Source: Heterorhizobium halophytocola (GTDB lineage: Bacteria; Pseudomonadota; Alphaproteobacteria; Rhizobiales; Rhizobiaceae). Taken from it: DNA of 64,000 nucleotides. Of this stretch, positions 46,256 through 55,172 are shown piece after piece; the stretch's first letter is position 1, and the number at the start of each line of letters is the position of its first letter. Below the pieces are notes generated by a model. The model ran no database searches. It was not told the DNA's origin and saw only the letters and a program-made list of their open reading frames with translations. The DNA lies in assembly GCF_017873095.1 (NCBI RefSeq), contig NZ_JAGGJU010000007.1, positions 234,941-298,940 of the forward strand, read 5' to 3'. The translations under genes were made by a program, and so were the position numbers.

Positions 46256-47335
46256 ATGGCTTCTGCTGAATTCTGGAAGGGAAAACGCGTCCTGCTGACC
46301 GGCCATACCGGCTTCAAGGGCAGCTGGCTTCAGCTTTGGCTGACAAGGCTCGGCGCCGATGTGCGCGGCCTGTCTTTGCCGGCAGAGACCGATCCCTCGC
46401 TGCACGTCCTGCTCAATGGCCGGGAGGCCGACGGAGAAACGATTTGCGACATCCGCGACAAGGTCGCCGTCGATGCGCGGGTCACGCAGTTCAAGCCGCA
46501 GATCGCCTTCCATCTCGCAGCCCAGCCTCTGGTGCGCGCCGGCTACCGTGATCCGGCGGCCACCTTCGAAACCAATGTCCAGGGAACGGCCCATCTGCTT
46601 GATGCCTTGCGCGTCAGCCCGGATCTGCGTGCGGTGGTGGTGGTTACCACCGACAAGGTTTACGAAAATCCCGAAAACGGGCGGCCCTTCATCGAGACCG
46701 ATCCGCTTGGCGGGCACGATCCTTACAGCGCCAGCAAGGCCGCAGCCGAGATCGTGACCGCCAGCTACCGCGCGTCGTTTTTCGCCGCACGGCGCATCGG
46801 CATCGCGACGGCGCGCGCGGGCAATGTCATCGGCGGCGGCGATTGGGCGGAAGACCGGCTGATCCCGGATGCGGTGCGGGCCTGGAGCAGCTACCAGGCA
46901 CTTTCCGTGCGTCGGCCGGATGCCGTGCGTCCCTGGCAACACGTGCTTGAACCCCTGCACGGCTATATGCTGATGGCGGAGCGGCTCTGGAGCGAGCCGG
47001 ATTTTGCCGCAAGCCTCAATTTCGGGCCGAATGCAGCCGCGGCTGCGACCGTCGGCGCGGTGTTGGAAGCCGCGCGCGCGTCCTATGGCCGGGGCGAGAT
47101 GGTTCTGGGTGACGGCACCGAGGGGCCGCACGAGGCCGGCTATCTGATGCTGGACTCGACCCGCGCGGAGCGCCTGCTCGGCTATCGCCCGACCTGGTCT
47201 TTCACGGAAACGATCGAGAGAACGATGGGCTGGTATCGGGAACTGGCCCAAGGTCGCCCGGCACAAGAGCTCTGCCTTGCCGACATCACCGCCTTCGAGA
47301 CACGCCAGCGCAAGATGGAGCGGCTGGCCGGATGA
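46256..47335 (+). CDS. rfbG: CDP-glucose 4,6-dehydratase
   Basis: A 359-residue SDR dehydratase converting CDP-glucose to CDP-4-keto-6-deoxyglucose. It has the nucleotide motif LLTGHTGFKGSWLQLWLTRL with an RfbG-type Gly pattern, HLAAQPLVRAGYRDPAATFE, VVTTDKVYENPENGRPF and the catalytic Tyr-Lys in HDPYSASKAAAEIV. It begins 3 bp after rfbF and overlaps the epimerase start by 4 bp. Confidence 0.94.
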   Translation: MASAEFWKGKRVLLTGHTGFKGSWLQLWLTRLGADVRGLSLPAETDPSLHVLLNGREADGETICDIRDKVAVDARVTQFKPQIAFHLAAQPLVRAGYRDPAATFETNVQGTAHLLDALRVSPDLRAVVVVTTDKVYENPENGRPFIETDPLGGHDPYSASKAAAEIVTASYRASFFAARRIGIATARAGNVIGGGDWAEDRLIPDAVRAWSSYQALSVRRPDAVRPWQHVLEPLHGYMLMAERLWSEPDFAASLNFGPNAAAAATVGAVLEAARASYGRGEMVLGDGTEGPHEAGYLMLDSTRAERLLGYRPTWSFTETIERTMGWYRELAQGRPAQELCLADITAFETRQRKMERLAG

Positions 47336-47895
47336 CTGCACGCTTCGAAATCCGGCAAACGCCGCTTGCCGGCCTGCAGCTTCTGAGGCGCCTGCGGCTC
47401 GGCGACGAGCGTGGCTTCCTGACCCGGCTCTTCTGTGCCGAGGAACTGCTGGCCGCCGGCTGGGATGGTCCCGTCGCCCAGATCAACGAGACCGGAACGG
47501 GTCTCCGCGGCACCGTGCGCGGCCTGCATTTCCAGCATCCGCCGCATGGCGAGGTCAAGCTCGTGACCTGCACAGCCGGTGCCGTTCTCGACGTGGCCGT
47601 CGATCTGCGGGAGGGGTCTGCGACCTTCCTCAAGCATTTCGCGGTCGAACTGTCGGCGGACAATGCCTGCTCGCTGCTGATCCCCCAGGGCTTTGCCCAT
47701 GGCTTCCAGACACTGACCGATGATGTGCGCATGATCTACGCCCATTCCGCACCGTTCAATGCCGAGGCGGAGGGCGGACTTTCCTGCCGCGATCCGGCGA
47801 TTGGCATCGACTGGCCGCTGCCGATCGTCAATCTCTCGGCGCGCGATGCCGCCCATCCGAAGATCGCCGACGACTACCGGGGGCTTGCCGCATGA
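47332..47895 (+). CDS. RmlC-like deoxysugar epimerase (3- and/or 5-epimerase)
   Basis: A 187-residue cupin of the dTDP-4-dehydrorhamnose 3,5-epimerase family, here in a CDP-sugar operon. The catalytic His is in VRGLHFQHPPHGE and the supporting Asp in LDVAVDLREGS, followed by IPQGFAHGFQTLTDD. The place where bifunctional RmlC enzymes have Tyr appears as Phe in SAPFNAEAEGGL, which suggests altered or single-position epimerisation. The start and end overlap both neighbours by 4 bp. Confidence 0.85.
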   Translation: MTARFEIRQTPLAGLQLLRRLRLGDERGFLTRLFCAEELLAAGWDGPVAQINETGTGLRGTVRGLHFQHPPHGEVKLVTCTAGAVLDVAVDLREGSATFLKHFAVELSADNACSLLIPQGFAHGFQTLTDDVRMIYAHSAPFNAEAEGGLSCRDPAIGIDWPLPIVNLSARDAAHPKIADDYRGLAA

Positions 47896-49121
47896 AGTGC
47901 CGTCACTGCGGATCGTCGCATCTCGGCCCCTTCCTCGACCTGGGGAGCGCGCCGCCGTCGAATTCCTATCTGCGACCGGACCAGTTGGACGCGCCGGAAC
48001 TCTGGTACCCCTTGATCATCCGTGTCTGCGCCGACTGCCTGCTCGTGCAGACCGAGGACTTCGCCGCGCGCGAAACCTTCTTTTCCGACAGCTACGCCTA
48101 TTTCAGCTCCTTCTCGTCTTCCTGGCTGGCGCATGCGCAAGGCTATGTCGAGGCGATGGCCGAGCGCTTCGGGCTGACCGCCGAGAGCCGCGTGGTCGAA
48201 GTGGCGGCCAATGACGGCTATCTCCTGCAGTATGTAAAGGCGCGCGGCATTCCGGCGCTGGGCATCGAGCCGACGGCGAGCACCGCGGCGGCGGCGCGCG
48301 CCAGGGGCATCGAGATCCGCGAACTGTTCTTCGGGGAAGACGTCGCGCAGGCCCTGGTGGCCGATGGCTGGTCGGCAGACCTGACGGCGGCCAACAACGT
48401 GCTTGCCCATGTGCCCGACATCAACGATTTCGTGCGCGGGTTTGCAACCCTGCTGAAGCCGACGGGCGTTGCCACCTTCGAATTCCCGCATCTGCTCAAC
48501 ATGGTCCGCGAGGCGCAGTTCGATACGGCCTATCACGAGCATTACTCCTATCTGTCGCTGACGGCGGTGATCCGGATATTCGAGGCGAACGGGTTGAGCG
48601 TCTTCGACGTCGAAACCACGCCCTGGCATGGCGGCAGCCTGCGCGTCTTTGCCGGACGCAGCGAGACGGCGGCCCATGCACTGAGCCCGAACGTGGCGGC
48701 GGTGCTGGACGCGGAGACGGCGGCTGGCATGCGCGACCTCTCCTTCTATGCGGGTTTCCAGACGGCCGCGCAGCGCGTGCGCAACGACTTTCTGGCCTTT
48801 CTCATCGATTGCCAGCGCCAGGGCTTGTCGGTTGCCGCCTATGGCGCGGCGGCCAAGGGCAATACGCTGATGAACTTTGCCGGCATCAAGCCGGATCTGA
48901 TTTCCTTTGTCGTCGACAGCAATCCCGCCAAGCAGGGAATGGTGATGCCGGGCAGCCGCATCCCGATTGTCGACATGCGTGAACTTGAACGTCAAAAACC
49001 CGACAGAGTGGTGATTTTGCCATGGAATCTACAGGCCGAGATAACCGAGCAGATTTCCTTTATCAGAGATTGGGGTGGGAAGTGTGTGACGGCTGTGCCG
49101 ACCTTGACGGTCATGCCGTAG
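47892..49121 (+). CDS. SAM-dependent sugar C-methyltransferase (TylC3/TcaB9-like)
   Basis: A 409-residue three-domain methyltransferase. The N-terminal zinc-binding module has CRHCGSSHLGPFLDLG and CADCLLVQ. The middle SAM-binding domain has VVEVAANDGYLLQYV. The catalytic motif AYHEHYSYLSL matches the Tyr/Glu/His set of sugar C-3 methyltransferases. The C-terminal domain has AYGAAAKGNTLMNFAGI. It would add a methyl carbon to a keto-sugar nucleotide, here CDP-linked. It is the last gene of the rfbFG-epimerase unit. Confidence 0.88.
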   Translation: MKCRHCGSSHLGPFLDLGSAPPSNSYLRPDQLDAPELWYPLIIRVCADCLLVQTEDFAARETFFSDSYAYFSSFSSSWLAHAQGYVEAMAERFGLTAESRVVEVAANDGYLLQYVKARGIPALGIEPTASTAAAARARGIEIRELFFGEDVAQALVADGWSADLTAANNVLAHVPDINDFVRGFATLLKPTGVATFEFPHLLNMVREAQFDTAYHEHYSYLSLTAVIRIFEANGLSVFDVETTPWHGGSLRVFAGRSETAAHALSPNVAAVLDAETAAGMRDLSFYAGFQTAAQRVRNDFLAFLIDCQRQGLSVAAYGAAAKGNTLMNFAGIKPDLISFVVDSNPAKQGMVMPGSRIPIVDMRELERQKPDRVVILPWNLQAEITEQISFIRDWGGKCVTAVPTLTVMP

Positions 49122-49251
49122 CCGCCGGCACGCCGCAGCCGGATGCCGCCAATGTCGTTGGACCGCATGCCGCGCGGCATGATGGACCAAGCGCCGCCAG
49201 CGAAACGCGATCCGCCACCCTTTCCGCCAATCGGCCCCGGAGGCATTTTTC

Positions 49252-50523
49252 ATGACCAGCAAGCCGCTTCTTTCCGTCTGCGTGCCCTCGCGCAACCGCC
49301 AGTATTATTTCCAGCACACGATTCGTGCCGAACTGCAAAGCCCGCACCGCAATGTCGAATTCATCTTCGCCGACAATTCCGACGAACCGGCGATCATGAA
49401 TGATTTCATCAAGTCCATCGACGATCCGCGCATGGTCTATCTGCCTTCCGAAGATCGTGTTCTCTCGATGGTCGACAATTGGGAGCGCTGCATGGAAGCC
49501 TGCAGCGGCGACTGGATCGTCTTCATCGGCGACGACGACTACATGGATACCGATCTCGTGCTGCTTCTCGATCGGCTGATGGCCGTCGAGCCGGACACGG
49601 ACGCCCTGCATTGGCCACCGGTCAACTACAACTGGCCGACCGAGGAAGGCAAAATCCACGGCACCAAGATCGTGCTCAAGGAGGAGATCTTCCTGCTGCA
49701 CAAGTCCCTGCTGGAAAACAGCATGTTCGGCTGGAAGGACGCGTCACACGTTCCGCATAGCGGGTTTTCCATCTATCATTCGGCGATTTCGCGCAAGCTC
49801 ATGCTCAGGATCAAGGAGACCTTTGGCGGCCTCTATTTTGAGCATCCGATCGTCGACTACGACAATTCCTGCAAGGTGATTGCGCTGGGCCAGAAATTCG
49901 CTGTATGTCCGCGCCCATTTTCCGTGATGGGCAAATGCCCGCTGAGTAATTCGGCGGGGATCGGTAAGCGTGACGAATACCGGAGGAATATCAGTGCTCT
50001 CATCGGTGAGGTGGGGCGCGATTTTGAAACGGACGATGCCGTAAGGGATTTGCCCTTTAAGAGCCTGCTCGGCACGCCAGCTGTAATCGCCCAGATGCAG
50101 CACTGGTTCAAAACCAAATACGGCTACGAATACCCGAACTGGGAAGTCGGCTTTGCCAAGGCCTGCGCCATCGATACCGGCTATTATGCGGACCAGGAAT
50201 CCTTCGATCAGGCGCGCGAAGCCTATGCGCAGGCCTTCGCCAGCTGGAAGGGCGGCAAATATTTGCGGCATTACAATCCGAAATTCATCGGCAAGCGCGA
50301 TGCCGCCAATTCGATCAAGACCGGTTTCTTTGAAAATGCCGTCCTGATCGAGGAGACGATCGGCGGCTCCAGGACCGTCGGCGAGTTCTTCGATATCGTC
50401 CGATGCATGATCAAGCCGGCGGATATGCTGGAGATCAATCCTGAGGGCCTTCGGGCCGGGCGTCCGGCGCCGCAGACGCTGAGGCTGAATGCACCGCTGT
50501 CGGAACGCCGCCGCGCCAGCTGA
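49252..50523 (+). CDS. Family-2 glycosyltransferase with an extended C-terminal domain
   Basis: A 423-residue GT-A protein. It starts LSVCVPSRNRQYYFQHTIRA and has the metal-binding IVFIGDDDYMDTDLVLLLD. About 180 residues after the catalytic domain form a helical region (ACAIDTGYYADQESFDQA, then IGGSRTVGEFFDIVR). The same kind of tail occurs in the glycosyltransferase at 52.5-53.6 kb. It lies 130 bp after the C-methyltransferase and may transfer the sugar made by that pathway. Confidence 0.83.
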   Translation: MTSKPLLSVCVPSRNRQYYFQHTIRAELQSPHRNVEFIFADNSDEPAIMNDFIKSIDDPRMVYLPSEDRVLSMVDNWERCMEACSGDWIVFIGDDDYMDTDLVLLLDRLMAVEPDTDALHWPPVNYNWPTEEGKIHGTKIVLKEEIFLLHKSLLENSMFGWKDASHVPHSGFSIYHSAISRKLMLRIKETFGGLYFEHPIVDYDNSCKVIALGQKFAVCPRPFSVMGKCPLSNSAGIGKRDEYRRNISALIGEVGRDFETDDAVRDLPFKSLLGTPAVIAQMQHWFKTKYGYEYPNWEVGFAKACAIDTGYYADQESFDQAREAYAQAFASWKGGKYLRHYNPKFIGKRDAANSIKTGFFENAVLIEETIGGSRTVGEFFDIVRCMIKPADMLEINPEGLRAGRPAPQTLRLNAPLSERRRAS

Positions 50524-50563
50524 TGGCTTGGCGCGCTCTCTCCTGATACCCTGACAGGAATGG

Positions 50564-50590
50564 AAAATGGCGCCGCGCGGCGCCATTTTT
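50564..50590 (+). terminator. Intrinsic terminator between convergent genes (bidirectional)
   Basis: AAAATGGCGCC, loop GCGC and GGCGCCATTTT form a perfect 11-bp stem that continues into T on the plus strand and also has A/T flanks for the minus strand. It separates the glycosyltransferase from the convergent CmcI-like gene. Confidence 0.85.
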
Positions 50591-50621
50591 GCGTTTCCGG
50601 GCAGGGCGCGCCGAGGCGACG

Positions 50622-51434
50622 TCAGACGCGCTTCAGGAAGCCGTCCGGTGCCGCGGTGAACACCAGCTTGTTTTCGATGACCTTGTCGATTTCGAACGAC
50701 AGTGCCGCGCCGTCGTTTGCCGTGCGGCCCTCGTCCTTCAGCTTGCGCAGATATTCCCATACCGCGGTCTTCGGATTGTTGCCCTTGCCCCAGGGGCGGT
50801 CATCCGACATCGAATCGGGGAAGTCCTCGACGATCGTGTCCCAGACGACGCAATAGGAACCGGCCGTTGTCAGCGGCGCATAGAGCTCGAGTTCGGCCAG
50901 CACATGCTCGTGGGTATGATTGGAATCGAGGAAGACCAGCACCTTCTCATATCCCTCGCTTGCAGTCTTGACCTTGGCAAACACATCCTCGTCCACAGAA
51001 GACCCCTGATAGAGTTCGATCTTGTGCGCCAGCGGATGGGCCTCGATCGCCGTTCTGTTGTGCGGGCGGATGTCGATGTCGACGCCGATGACCTTGCGCT
51101 TGCCGGCTCTCGGGTCCAGCACGTCGCCGTTTTCCACGGCATCGCAGTAGTCGAGAAGCGCCAGTTGCGAGGCGCTGGAGATCAGCGAGCCGCCATGGGC
51201 GATGCCGGTCTCGATGACCAGGTCCGGACGGCACGACCAGATCAGTTCCTGCACCGCATAGAGATCCTGCGGCACCTGAATGACCGGGCGGCCGAGCCAG
51301 GTGAAGTTATAGGAATAGTGATGCCGCACCGATTCTCGCGTCCAGATATTGGAGAGCGCGAGAAAGTCGCGGTCCTCGCCAATGTCCTTGATGTTCTTGG
51401 TGACGAACTGACGAAACTCTTCGACGGGATCCAT
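50622..51434 (-). CDS. CmcI-family methyltransferase-like protein (cephalosporin hydroxylase family)
   Basis: A 270-residue protein of the CmcI/rhamnosyl O-methyltransferase family. It has the Rossmann SAM site DLVIETGIAHGGSLISSA, then VIGVDIDIRPHNR, VLVFLDSNHTHEHVLAEL with the metal-site Asp and His, and YCVVWDTIVEDFP. In surface polysaccharide loci these are usually sugar O-methyltransferases, which fits here better than a hydroxylase role. It is convergent with the preceding glycosyltransferase. Confidence 0.85.
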   Translation of the reverse strand: MDPVEEFRQFVTKNIKDIGEDRDFLALSNIWTRESVRHHYSYNFTWLGRPVIQVPQDLYAVQELIWSCRPDLVIETGIAHGGSLISSASQLALLDYCDAVENGDVLDPRAGKRKVIGVDIDIRPHNRTAIEAHPLAHKIELYQGSSVDEDVFAKVKTASEGYEKVLVFLDSNHTHEHVLAELELYAPLTTAGSYCVVWDTIVEDFPDSMSDDRPWGKGNNPKTAVWEYLRKLKDEGRTANDGAALSFEIDKVIENKLVFTAAPDGFLKRV

Positions 51435-51578
51435 GCGTTTCCTCTTTCCGCAAAGCTTTGCTTCTTCTCATTGTCGCGCGACGGGACTTTAAACCAAACG
51501 ACCCGCTTGCTACAGCGGAAGATCTGAACGCGTCGCGCGCCTTCGACTGTTAAAGTCAATCACGCTTACCCGGGACTG

Positions 51579-52421
51579 ATGACGATGAGGATATTGCTAA
51601 CAGGCGGCAGCGGATTTGTCGGCCGGCAGGTCCACAAGGCCCTGAAAGGCGATGGCCACGAAGTCAGGCTGGTGCTGCGGCCGGGCCGCGAGGACAGGCT
51701 GCTCGTGCCGACCGATGAGGCCGATATTCTCCACACGGACGACCTCTTCGCCCATTCCGGCGACTGGTGGCGTGAAACCTGCCGGGAGATCGATACCGTC
51801 GTGCATGCGGCCTGGTATGTGGAGCCGGGCAAGTTTCAGGATGCATCGGAGAATCTCGCCTGCGTCAGCGGCACATTGGCTCTGGCGCAAGGCGCCCTGG
51901 CGGCCGGTGTAGGCCATTTCGTCGGCGTCGGCACCTGTATGGAATATCGCCTGCCTTCCGACAGGCTCGAGGTCACCGCCCCGCTCGCGCCCTCGACGCT
52001 CTATGCGGCTTCCAAGCTGGCGCTCTATCAGATGCTGGAGCCTTTCTTTGCCCCGACCGAGACCGCTTTTGCCTGGTGTCGCCTGTTCTATCTCTATGGT
52101 GACGGAGAATATCCAGCCCGGCTTGTGCCCTATCTGCGTCGCCAGCTGGAGAGTGGCGAGACGGTGAAACTGTCGGCAGGCACGCAGATCCGTGATTTTC
52201 TCGACGTCGCCGATGCCGGCCGGATGATCGCGACGGTGGCCGAGACCGGCCAGACCGGCCCGGTCAACATATGCTCCGGTGTGCCGATCACCATCCGTCA
52301 GCTGGCGGAGAGGATCGCCGACGAATATGGCCGCCGTGATCTGCTGGAATTCGGCACGGCCGCGATCCACCCCTCCGACCCGGCGTCGGTCGTCGGCGTG
52401 CCGAATGTTGCGCGACGCTAG
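51579..52421 (+). CDS. NAD(P)-dependent nucleotide-sugar reductase/epimerase (extended SDR)
   Basis: A 280-residue extended SDR with RILLTGGSGFVGRQVHKAL, the catalytic Tyr-Lys in STLYAASKLALYQM, and IRDFLDVADAGRMI. In this locus it is the best candidate for the 4-keto reduction that completes the CDP-linked sugar. A start one or two codons downstream (MRILLTG) is possible. It is divergent from the CmcI-like gene and convergent with the next glycosyltransferase. Confidence 0.82.
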   Translation: MTMRILLTGGSGFVGRQVHKALKGDGHEVRLVLRPGREDRLLVPTDEADILHTDDLFAHSGDWWRETCREIDTVVHAAWYVEPGKFQDASENLACVSGTLALAQGALAAGVGHFVGVGTCMEYRLPSDRLEVTAPLAPSTLYAASKLALYQMLEPFFAPTETAFAWCRLFYLYGDGEYPARLVPYLRRQLESGETVKLSAGTQIRDFLDVADAGRMIATVAETGQTGPVNICSGVPITIRQLAERIADEYGRRDLLEFGTAAIHPSDPASVVGVPNVARR

Positions 52422-52456
52422 CACGGGGTCAGGTCCTATCGGGCCGCCCGATCGCG

Positions 52457-53587
52457 TCACGCTTCCTTTGCGGGCGCCTTCTGGTCGGTGATCACGAAGA
52501 TCGGCGCGAGGATCGAACTGACGACGCTGTAGAATTCCTGGGCCGTCTGGGCATTGCCGATAAAGCGATCGACCAGCAATGTCTGTCCGACCAGGCCGCG
52601 GCGCCGGTCGTCCGGCTGCTCGGGGTAATATTTCGGCTGGAAATAGGGGAGCAGCTGTTCGCCGCCCGGCATCCGCTGGAGCGCGGCATGATAACCCTGG
52701 CACCGCTGCTCGAAGACGGCGGGGTCGTGTTCCAGAATGCAGTCGACACTGCAGGAGCGGACGAAGTTCTCATTGAAGCCGCCCCACTCGCTGCCGAGTT
52801 CGCTCAGCACGCGGGCCTGGATCTCGGCGATGGCGGCGGTCAGGCCGATCGAGCCGTCGAGCGGGAAGCCTTCGAGCGCAGACCGCACGGCGACCGGCCG
52901 GTAGGGCGTCGTGCTGGTGGCGGACATCGGCCGATGGGAGAGCGCCAGTTCATTGGCAAATAGCACCGTGCGGGCCGTCCATTCGAACCGCGGCACGGGG
53001 GTCAGCCAGCTGGTCGGCGCGGAGGCGCTGAGGATCGATTCCACCAGGCTGCGCTTCAGCGCGCCGTGAAACAGGCCGAACGGCACCTTCGGCGTCTGCG
53101 GTGCGGCCGTCCAGTTGAAAAAGGCGTCCAGCATGCTCGCCTTGTCGATCTCCGACACCTTGTGCTGCACCGGGATCGCAACGGCAGTCTTGGTGCCGCG
53201 CGAGGCGGTAGGGCTGATCTGGAAGGAATTCCAGCCGATTGCGTCCGCTGTCGGCCGTGTCTCCTCGACATGGGCGATGAGCTTGGCGAGGTCCGGATCC
53301 AGCATGTCGTCGGGAGCGACAATCGTCACCCAGTCGCCCTTTGCCGCATTGACGGTGCCGATCCACAGCTGTGCCGCGGTGATGTTGGCCGGTGCCGGGG
53401 GCAGGATCGTCAGGCGCGGATCGCTGGCAGCCTTCTCGTAGAGGGCCGCCGCGCTGTCCTGGCTGCTTTCGAACAGCGAGACGATCACTTCCAGATCGAC
53501 GCCGGAGCGTGCCAGCAGGGTGTCGACGAGAAAAGACGGGGCGGCCTGGTCGGGCTCGACCGGGATACAGACGGAAAGCTTCGGCAT
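52457..53587 (-). CDS. Family-2 glycosyltransferase, relative of the one at 49-50 kb
   Basis: A 376-residue GT-A protein. It starts MPKLSVCIPVEPDQAAPSF and has the metal-binding WVTIVAPDDMLDPDLAKL. The C-terminal part (ILEHDPAVFEQRCQGYHAAL, KYYPEQPD, FIGNAQTAQEFYSVVSS) aligns by eye with the tail of the 49252-50523 protein. The ATG at 53587 follows GAGGTCCAGA; upstream in-frame sequence is not family-like. Confidence 0.8.
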   Translation of the reverse strand: MPKLSVCIPVEPDQAAPSFLVDTLLARSGVDLEVIVSLFESSQDSAAALYEKAASDPRLTILPPAPANITAAQLWIGTVNAAKGDWVTIVAPDDMLDPDLAKLIAHVEETRPTADAIGWNSFQISPTASRGTKTAVAIPVQHKVSEIDKASMLDAFFNWTAAPQTPKVPFGLFHGALKRSLVESILSASAPTSWLTPVPRFEWTARTVLFANELALSHRPMSATSTTPYRPVAVRSALEGFPLDGSIGLTAAIAEIQARVLSELGSEWGGFNENFVRSCSVDCILEHDPAVFEQRCQGYHAALQRMPGGEQLLPYFQPKYYPEQPDDRRRGLVGQTLLVDRFIGNAQTAQEFYSVVSSILAPIFVITDQKAPAKEA

Positions 53588-53749
53588 TCTGGACCTCGTA
53601 TGGTTCGGCCGTAGGCGCGCGCGGGGCGACTGCCTTGCGAACTGCGATTGACGGAGGCCATCGCCCGGCGCGTCGCCTTGGGCCCATGGCACGATCTCGA
53701 CTTCGGAAAATATCGGGCAAAACTGGAGCGAGGCTTTGCGCAGTATGCT

Positions 53750-54691
53750 CTATGGCGTGCGGCCGGTCGGTTTGACGGCTGCATCGGGCATCTCCGGCCG
53801 GGAGGTCTTCGGCGTTTCGACGAAAGGCCAGCGCTGCGGCGAATGGGGTGCGGCCGGCAGCCAGTCCTTGCGGTCGAAATAGGCGCGCGAACGCTTGACC
53901 GTCGGCAGCTTGTTGGTCGCCATCACGATCAGATTGAAGCGGTGCGGGTCGGTAAACTCCCGCTGAAAGCTGTAGGACATTCCCGAATGGCTTGTGACCA
54001 GATCTTTCAGGGTCGCGATGCTGTCGACGAATTGGGAAAGGTCGCGCCATCCTGTCTGTTCTTCCAGAAGCTTGACGCCATCGATCATCCGCTGGCGCAT
54101 CGGCGGGTCCTGCGCGCTGTCGGCAAGGACGAGCTTCATCCGGATCGAACGGATCTCGCCATCGGGATCCCCCTTGGCAATGAAGAACAGCGACGGCTCG
54201 GCCGACCCCCGCGCGCCGGTACCATCCGTGGCCGGTTCGTCTGACAGGCATTCGAAGGTCGAGCGGTCGAGCGGGCTTTGTCGCCAACCGTTATTGTCGA
54301 TACCGATTTGGGTGAAGTCTTTGCAGACCTGCGGCCCGAGGTCGCGCATCTCGCGCAGAAAGACCCCCGCGACCGCGACGTCCGGTGGATTGAAAAAGCG
54401 CGGCGGGAGATCGATGGTGGCCGGGGCGGGCCGATCGGTCTTGGCCTGCACCGGTGATTTTCCGGGCGCGGCAATCCTTGCCGGAGGCCAGTCGATGTCG
54501 AACCATAGGAGCAATTGCTTCAAGTGCTGGGCATTGTTGGAGAGAAGCACCGTGGCGGCAATGGTAAGCGCCATGCCGGTGAAGACGAGCAGGAAGATCA
54601 AGGCGCCGCCGCGCCTCGGCCTTTGCCGCAGTACCGGTTTCACCCGGTCGCGCTGTTCGTCCTTGCCGCTTGCTATCATGCCGGTTCGCAT
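53750..54691 (-). CDS. Membrane-anchored protein of unknown function (possibly DUF6030)
   Basis: A 313-residue protein with a basic N-terminus, one membrane helix (GALIFLLVFTGMALTIAATV, residues about 29-48) and an extracytoplasmic part. The soluble domain has VCKDFTQIGIDNNGW, STFECLSDE, EPSLFFIAKGDPDGEIRSI and LEEQTGWRDLSQF. It resembles rhizobial proteins I recall as DUF6030, but I cannot confirm this. It lies beside the second sugar locus on the minus strand. Confidence 0.65.
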   Translation of the reverse strand: MRTGMIASGKDEQRDRVKPVLRQRPRRGGALIFLLVFTGMALTIAATVLLSNNAQHLKQLLLWFDIDWPPARIAAPGKSPVQAKTDRPAPATIDLPPRFFNPPDVAVAGVFLREMRDLGPQVCKDFTQIGIDNNGWRQSPLDRSTFECLSDEPATDGTGARGSAEPSLFFIAKGDPDGEIRSIRMKLVLADSAQDPPMRQRMIDGVKLLEEQTGWRDLSQFVDSIATLKDLVTSHSGMSYSFQREFTDPHRFNLIVMATNKLPTVKRSRAYFDRKDWLPAAPHSPQRWPFVETPKTSRPEMPDAAVKPTGRTP

Positions 54692-54766
54692 CCCATCCCC
54701 AGACGCTTATGGCACAGATCGCGCGCTACGGCCTAGATGCGAGCTTTCGGGGGGGGCAGGTCGGCG

Positions 54767-55027
54767 TCAGCCCCGCGAAAAGGCTTGCGCCCTGGCCTTC
54801 GCCGCTTCGACGATCGACCGCATCTCGCGCGCTGTTGCGCCTTCGACGGCAAACGCGCGGGACGGCTCAAGTCCCGGGTCCTCTTCTCCGTTATGCGGGG
54901 AGATCTCTTCGGCCAGTTGGTCGATATCGTCGATCTTGCCGTCTCGCAGAAGGGCTGCGAACAGGCTCACCATGATCTCGCGCTGAGCGTTAAGCCGCCC
55001 CTCGAGTTCCTCGATTGCGGTCTGCAT
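54767..55027 (-). CDS. Small conserved-type protein of unknown function
   Basis: An 86-residue acidic helical protein (MQTAIEELEGRLNAQREIMV, then LLRDGKIDDIDQLAEEIS). The start is well supported by AAGGAGGAGCACC just before the ATG at 55027. No family is recognised. Confidence 0.65.
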   Translation of the reverse strand: MQTAIEELEGRLNAQREIMVSLFAALLRDGKIDDIDQLAEEISPHNGEEDPGLEPSRAFAVEGATAREMRSIVEAAKARAQAFSRG

Positions 55028-55172
55028 GGTGCTCCTCCTTTTCGGTCCCGGGTTCGCCTCGATCAGAAACGCCGTCGCACGGCAAAAGGTTGCCGCGACG
55101 ATCCGCCGATGGTCGGGAGCAAGGGTATGGGCGGATGGCCGGTCGGCCATGAACGGGAGAGCAGGAAAGCCC

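Noticed and set aside
45110..47341. A 743-codon open frame on the minus strand opposite the rfbF-rfbG genes
   Set aside because: It mirrors well-identified genes, its translation is rich in Arg/His/Gln with no domain pattern, and high GC3 on the coding strand readily creates such frames.
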